Shown piece after piece: positions 60,724-64,000 of a DNA stretch of 64,000 nt; the first letter of the stretch is position 1, and every line of letters begins with the position of its first letter. The DNA is from Halobacterium sp. KA-4 (GTDB lineage: Archaea > Halobacteriota > Halobacteria > Halobacteriales > Halobacteriaceae). Position numbers and translations under genes: made by a program. The stretch is from positions 186,001-250,000 of the forward strand of contig NZ_JAJJZG010000002.1 of the NCBI RefSeq assembly GCF_021028995.1. The letters run 5' to 3'. Under the pieces are notes generated by a model. The model made no database searches. It was not told where the DNA came from and saw only the letters and a program-made list of their open reading frames with translations.

Positions 60724-62859
60724 ATGTCTTCGTTCGTGCTGGCGCAAGCAGGGGCCGAGACGCGGCCGACGTTCTGGCGCATCGGCCACGTTGGCGAGGC
60801 GCTGTTCTACTACCTCGCCGCGGTCGCCGTCGCCATCTTCCTGTACGGCGTCTACGAACGCTTCGCCACGTACGCCCGCGGCGCCGACGACCCCGTCGAC
60901 CGACTCACCGACCTGCCCGTACGCGTCCTCACGGCGGCGAAACTCGTCGTCTCCAACGAGAAGCAGTTCGACCGCGACCTCTACGCCGGCCTCATGCACA
61001 CCTTCATTCTCTGGGGGTTCCTGACGCTGTTGATTGCGACCACCATCCTCGGCATCGACATGGACCTCTGGACGCTCGTCCTCGGCCAGCCCTCCTTCTT
61101 CGTCGGCGACTTCTACCTCGCGTACTCCTTCGTCGCGGACGCGATGGGGCTGCTGTTCGTCGTCGGCGTCGGCATGGCCATCTACCGCCGCTACTGGGTC
61201 CAATACGGCCGCCTCTGGGGGAAACATACCAGCACCGAGGACGACCTCTTCGTCTGGACGCTGTTCCTCCTGGGCGTCGGCGGCTACGTCACCGAGGGCG
61301 TCCGCATCCTCGGCACCAGCACCACCCGCAACGTCTCCTTCGAAACCGTCTCCTTCGTCGGCTGGTTCGTCAAAGACGTCCTGCAAGCAGCGGGTATCAC
61401 GGCCGAAGCCGCCGCTGCCGCCTACCCCGTCGTCTGGTGGAGTCACGCGCTGCTCGCGCTCGCGTTCGTCGCCAGCGTCCCCTACGCCAAGCCGTTCCAC
61501 ATGCTCTCCAGCTACGCCAACCTCGTCACCCGCGACGAGGACGCCGGCCGCCGCCTCCCCCGCGTCCCCGAGGACGCCAGCCCCGAGGAAATCGGCCCCT
61601 CCGACATCGAGGACTTCACCTGGAAGCAGTTGCTCGACCACGACGCCTGCACGAAGTGCGGGCGATGCTCGTCGGCCTGCCCCGCGAAGGCTGCCGGCCG
61701 CCCGCTCGACCCCCGCGACGTCATCCTCGACTTGAAAGCCTACCGCGAAGGCCTCGAAGCGGGCGACCGCGAGGAAGTCGACATCGTCGCGGACGGCGGC
61801 ACCTCCGTCGTCGACGCCCAGACGATGGAGTCCTGCATGTCCTGTATGGCGTGCATGGACGCCTGCCCGGTGGACATCGAGCACGTCACGCAATTCACGG
61901 AGATGAACCGCCGGCTCACCGAGTCCGGCCAGATGAACAAGAACGTCGAGGAGGCCGTGATGAACGTCTTCCAGAAGGGCAACACGTTCGGCGACCCCGA
62001 CCGCAAACGCCCCGACTGGACCGACGAACTGGACTTCGAGGTGCCGGACGTCCGCGAGCAGTCCGTGGAGTACCTCTGGTACGTCGGCGACTACCCGAGT
62101 TACGACGAGCGCAACCAGCACGTCGCGCGCTCGCTCGCCCGGGTCTTCGAGGAAGCGGGCGTCTCCTACGGCATCCTCTACGAGGACGAGCAGAACGACG
62201 GCAACGACATCCGCCGCGTCGGCGAGGAAGGCCTCTACGAGATGGTCGCCGAACAGAACATCGAGGCCTTCCAGGCCTGCGACTACGACAAAATCGTCTG
62301 CACGGACCCCCACTCCTACAACACCTTCTCGAACGAGTACGAGCAGTTCGGCTTCGAGGACGGCGACTCCGTCTACCACTACACGCAGGTCGTCGAATCA
62401 CTCGTCAATCAGGGCGCGCTCGGCCTCACGGGGACGGAACTGGACGAGACGGTGACGTACCACGACCCCTGTCACCTCGGGCGGTACAACGGCGAGTTCG
62501 AGGCGCCCCGCGAGGTCGTGCGCGCGACCGGCGTCACGCTCGACGAGATGCCCCGCAACCGCGACGACTCGTTCTGCTGTGGTGGCGGCGGTGGCGGTCT
62601 CTGGATGGACTTCGAGGAGGAGACCAAGCCCAGCGAGGAGCGCATCCGCGAGGCCTTAGAGGACACGGACGCCGGCCCGGACGTCGACCGCTTCGTCGTC
62701 GCGTGCCCGATGTGCATGACAATGTACGAGGACGGCCGGAAGACGGGCGGCTACGAGGACGACATCGAAATCACGGACGTCACTGAACTACTCGTGGAAG
62801 CCATCGAGGCGAAAAACGAAGGGAACAGTGCGGGCGCGACGAGCGCGGCCGCGGACTAG
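60724..62859 (+). CDS. Membrane (Fe-S) oxidoreductase, EtfD/HdrD-like
   Basis: 711 residues. The first ~270 are a five-helix membrane domain with His residues that can bind heme b (NarI-like). Two [4Fe-4S] motifs follow, CTKCGRCSSACP and CMSCMACMDACP, then a Cys-rich CCG domain (YHDPCHLGR and SFCCGGGGGG). This layout matches the EtfD-type proteins that pass electrons from electron-transfer flavoprotein to quinone; HdrD-related activity is the alternative. It is 68 bases downstream of the ECF operon, with its own promoter. Confidence 0.87.
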   Translation: MSSFVLAQAGAETRPTFWRIGHVGEALFYYLAAVAVAIFLYGVYERFATYARGADDPVDRLTDLPVRVLTAAKLVVSNEKQFDRDLYAGLMHTFILWGFLTLLIATTILGIDMDLWTLVLGQPSFFVGDFYLAYSFVADAMGLLFVVGVGMAIYRRYWVQYGRLWGKHTSTEDDLFVWTLFLLGVGGYVTEGVRILGTSTTRNVSFETVSFVGWFVKDVLQAAGITAEAAAAAYPVVWWSHALLALAFVASVPYAKPFHMLSSYANLVTRDEDAGRRLPRVPEDASPEEIGPSDIEDFTWKQLLDHDACTKCGRCSSACPAKAAGRPLDPRDVILDLKAYREGLEAGDREEVDIVADGGTSVVDAQTMESCMSCMACMDACPVDIEHVTQFTEMNRRLTESGQMNKNVEEAVMNVFQKGNTFGDPDRKRPDWTDELDFEVPDVREQSVEYLWYVGDYPSYDERNQHVARSLARVFEEAGVSYGILYEDEQNDGNDIRRVGEEGLYEMVAEQNIEAFQACDYDKIVCTDPHSYNTFSNEYEQFGFEDGDSVYHYTQVVESLVNQGALGLTGTELDETVTYHDPCHLGRYNGEFEAPREVVRATGVTLDEMPRNRDDSFCCGGGGGGLWMDFEEETKPSEERIREALEDTDAGPDVDRFVVACPMCMTMYEDGRKTGGYEDDIEITDVTELLVEAIEAKNEGNSAGATSAAAD

Positions 62860-62886
62860 CCGTAGTTGCTGGCGCGATTTCTTTAT

Positions 62887-63144
62887 TCAGATTTGTGCCC
62901 GAAACTGAGCGAGTGATTCGGCGAGCCGGTTTGCGTATTGACCGCTGATATTTCCATCAGTCTCAGACGACGTCCGGACCGACGTGTAAGATATGGCAAG
63001 CATGTTCAGCTTCGGGTTTGAGGCCGATGTGGCACCGATTGAAACGGTCGAAGGTCCTGAGCAGCCCGACGTTCTGGCCAGCATATCGACATTCGAGTGC
63101 TGCAGCAACCGCTGTACTACGAATTTGAGTTCGCAAATGATCAT
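62887..63144 (-). CDS. Doubtful small ORF downstream of the Tat lipoprotein gene
   Basis: 85 residues. Its ATG overlaps the TGA of the lipoprotein gene (ATGA), which is the only positive sign. The product is not acidic, unlike other proteins here, and matches nothing I know. On the other strand an 81-residue frame (62993-63238) has a more halophilic acidic start (MASMFSFGFEADVAPIET). One, both or neither may be real. Confidence 0.25.
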   Translation of the reverse strand: MIICELKFVVQRLLQHSNVDMLARTSGCSGPSTVSIGATSASNPKLNMLAISYTSVRTSSETDGNISGQYANRLAESLAQFRAQI

Positions 63145-63617
63145 CCGCCCTGATAGGACGGGACCTCCTCACACCAGTCCTGGATTAGCCATCCAAACTC
63201 AGTTGAGCCGTATCTTGCGTATGCCCCTTCGGCAATGACGCACTTCGGAGTCTCCTCATCGATCGTGTGGTCGACCACGCGTTCGACCCAGTCACCATCA
63301 GCAATCCGACCTCGGAGGGTGTATGGTCCCGGCTCATCTCCCCCCGTGCACTCCAGCACCGCACCAGGGATTCGACTCTCAGGTTTCCCCGCGAGTTCGT
63401 GACGCGATTCGTGAACGACGGTATCCTCACGTTCGATCTCGATTTCGAGGCGCTGTGGGTCTGGATGATAGTTTTCGACGGCTACCCATCCGAGCTGGGG
63501 ATGAGAGGGGGAGCTTCCTCGGATCAGGTCTAAGCAACCGCTACTCAAGCCAACGGAACTTGTAGCGGCCAAAGCCAAGAAATCACGGCGACGTACACTG
63601 TTTGCTCTTTCCCCCAT
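63141..63617 (-). CDS. Tat-type lipoprotein, unknown function
   Basis: 158 residues. RRRDFLALAATSSVGLSSGC (residues 9-28) is a twin-arginine signal with a lipobox Cys. The mature part is a beta-rich acidic domain (GWVAVENYHPDPQRLEIEIE, GPYTLRGRIADGDWVERVV). ACATAAAC about 26 bases upstream gives a leaderless start. It sits in a patch of lower GC, which suggests a recent arrival. Confidence 0.72.
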   Translation of the reverse strand: MGERANSVRRRDFLALAATSSVGLSSGCLDLIRGSSPSHPQLGWVAVENYHPDPQRLEIEIEREDTVVHESRHELAGKPESRIPGAVLECTGGDEPGPYTLRGRIADGDWVERVVDHTIDEETPKCVIAEGAYARYGSTEFGWLIQDWCEEVPSYQGG

Positions 63618-63745
63618 ATATCGAGATAGTGCGTTTATGTAATATATTATTTGTGTACTGGAAATAATGTTGGGGAGTTCAGAGGCTGTACTTAGCGGCT
63701 GTTGCACTCAGAACGCTGCACAAAGAACCCACAGAGACAACTACC

Positions 63746-64000
63746 CTAGGCGTCCAGCCACTCCTCGTCGAGCAGGCCGTAGGAGTACGCGTCGACGTAC
63801 TCGCCGTCGACGATGGCGTCGTCGCGGCGCCGCCCCTCGCGCTCGAACCCGAGTTTTTCGAGGGCCTTCCACGACGGCTCGTTCGGCACGAGGACGCGCG
63901 CGTCGACCTTGTGGAAGCCACACTCGCCGAACGCGTAGTCAAGGAACAGCTCTGTCCCCTCGGTGACGTAGCCGTTCCCCTGGTGTTCGGGCGCGACCCA
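63746..64000 (-). CDS. GNAT-family N-acetyltransferase, C-terminal part (cut by window edge)
   Basis: 85 residues remain. APEHQGNGYVTEG is the acetyl-CoA binding Q-x-x-G-x-G/A-like loop, and FHKVDARVLVPNEPSWKALE followed by KLGFEREG is the RimJ/RimL pattern (the Asn and C-terminal strand of the acetyltransferase). The N-terminus lies beyond the window. It probably acetylates a protein N-terminus or a small amine. Confidence 0.85.
   Translation of the reverse strand, partial: WVAPEHQGNGYVTEGTELFLDYAFGECGFHKVDARVLVPNEPSWKALEKLGFEREGRRRDDAIVDGEYVDAYSYGLLDEEWLDA

Overview
The window is a 64 kb piece of a haloarchaeal (class Halobacteria) chromosome. It is very GC-rich, the predicted proteins are strongly acidic, genes are tightly packed with many ATGA, GTGA and TGATG overlaps, and TATA-like boxes often sit about 25 bases upstream of the start codon, as in leaderless transcripts. 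The family content agrees: a three-protein style RPA system (an RPA with its COG3390 partner), MCM, archaeal prepilin peptidase, [2Fe-2S] halo-ferredoxin, Tfx, DUF5828, DUF7118, the conditioned-medium-induced protein 4 family and an HVO_0234-type beta-propeller. I cannot fix the genus from the sequence alone. There is no rRNA, CRISPR array or prophage.

Layout. 1-3.2 kb: two tandem CHAT (caspase-like) protein genes on the minus strand, the first cut by the window edge, then a Tfx regulator. 3.2-7.5 kb: sugar nucleotidyltransferase, LysE exporter, rpa/rpap pair, a ribbon-helix-helix coiled-coil protein. 7.5-9.5 kb: an arsR-acr3-arsC arsenic operon with two operator palindromes. 9.6-20.6 kb: tRNA-His, a lipoprotein, an S2P-type protease, a small metabolic cluster (dioxygenase, Fe-ADH, beta-keto acid cleavage enzyme, cupin), a Ski2-like helicase, a cytochrome oxidase subunit I and tRNA-Pro. 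20.7-27.3 kb: a duplicated PD-(D/E)XK protein, then an Fe-S/NrfD membrane oxidoreductase operon behind a long structured leader, then an Mrp/ApbC-type ATPase gene split by a 407-bp mobile element. 27.3-41.5 kb: a membrane histidine kinase, mcm, HIT protein, ileS, prs, glmM and conserved haloarchaeal genes. 41.1-44.7 kb: hisI, prepilin peptidase, ferredoxin, hisA, hisB. 44.8-56.6 kb: zinc-ribbon proteins, ACT-domain protein, IMPACT protein, S9 peptidase, upp, phosphate permease, CNNM/CorC protein, a glutaredoxin-like/redoxin pair, Sua5 and a degenerate Cas4-like protein. 56.7-64 kb: membrane proteins, cmi4, a bioY-ECF transporter operon, a large membrane Fe-S reductase, a lower-GC patch with a Tat lipoprotein, and the C-terminus of a GNAT acetyltransferase.

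The most interesting structures are not single genes. (1) Three copies of a ~115-base intergenic element share terminal and central motifs, but the long stem has completely different sequence in each copy while pairing is kept; each lies after a gene in the same direction, two of them after his genes. (2) Both CHAT genes have a 13-codon upstream ORF at leaderless distance from a TATA box, whose TGA overlaps the GTG start of the CHAT frame with identical spacing. (3) The Fe-S/NrfD operon has a ~130-base leader with a GAAA hairpin and two mutually exclusive pairings, one of which would hide the ribosome-binding site. (4) A minimal mobile element with 16-bp inverted repeats and a 4-bp target duplication carries only a ribbon-helix-helix regulator between two matching palindromes, and it disrupts the mrp-type gene.
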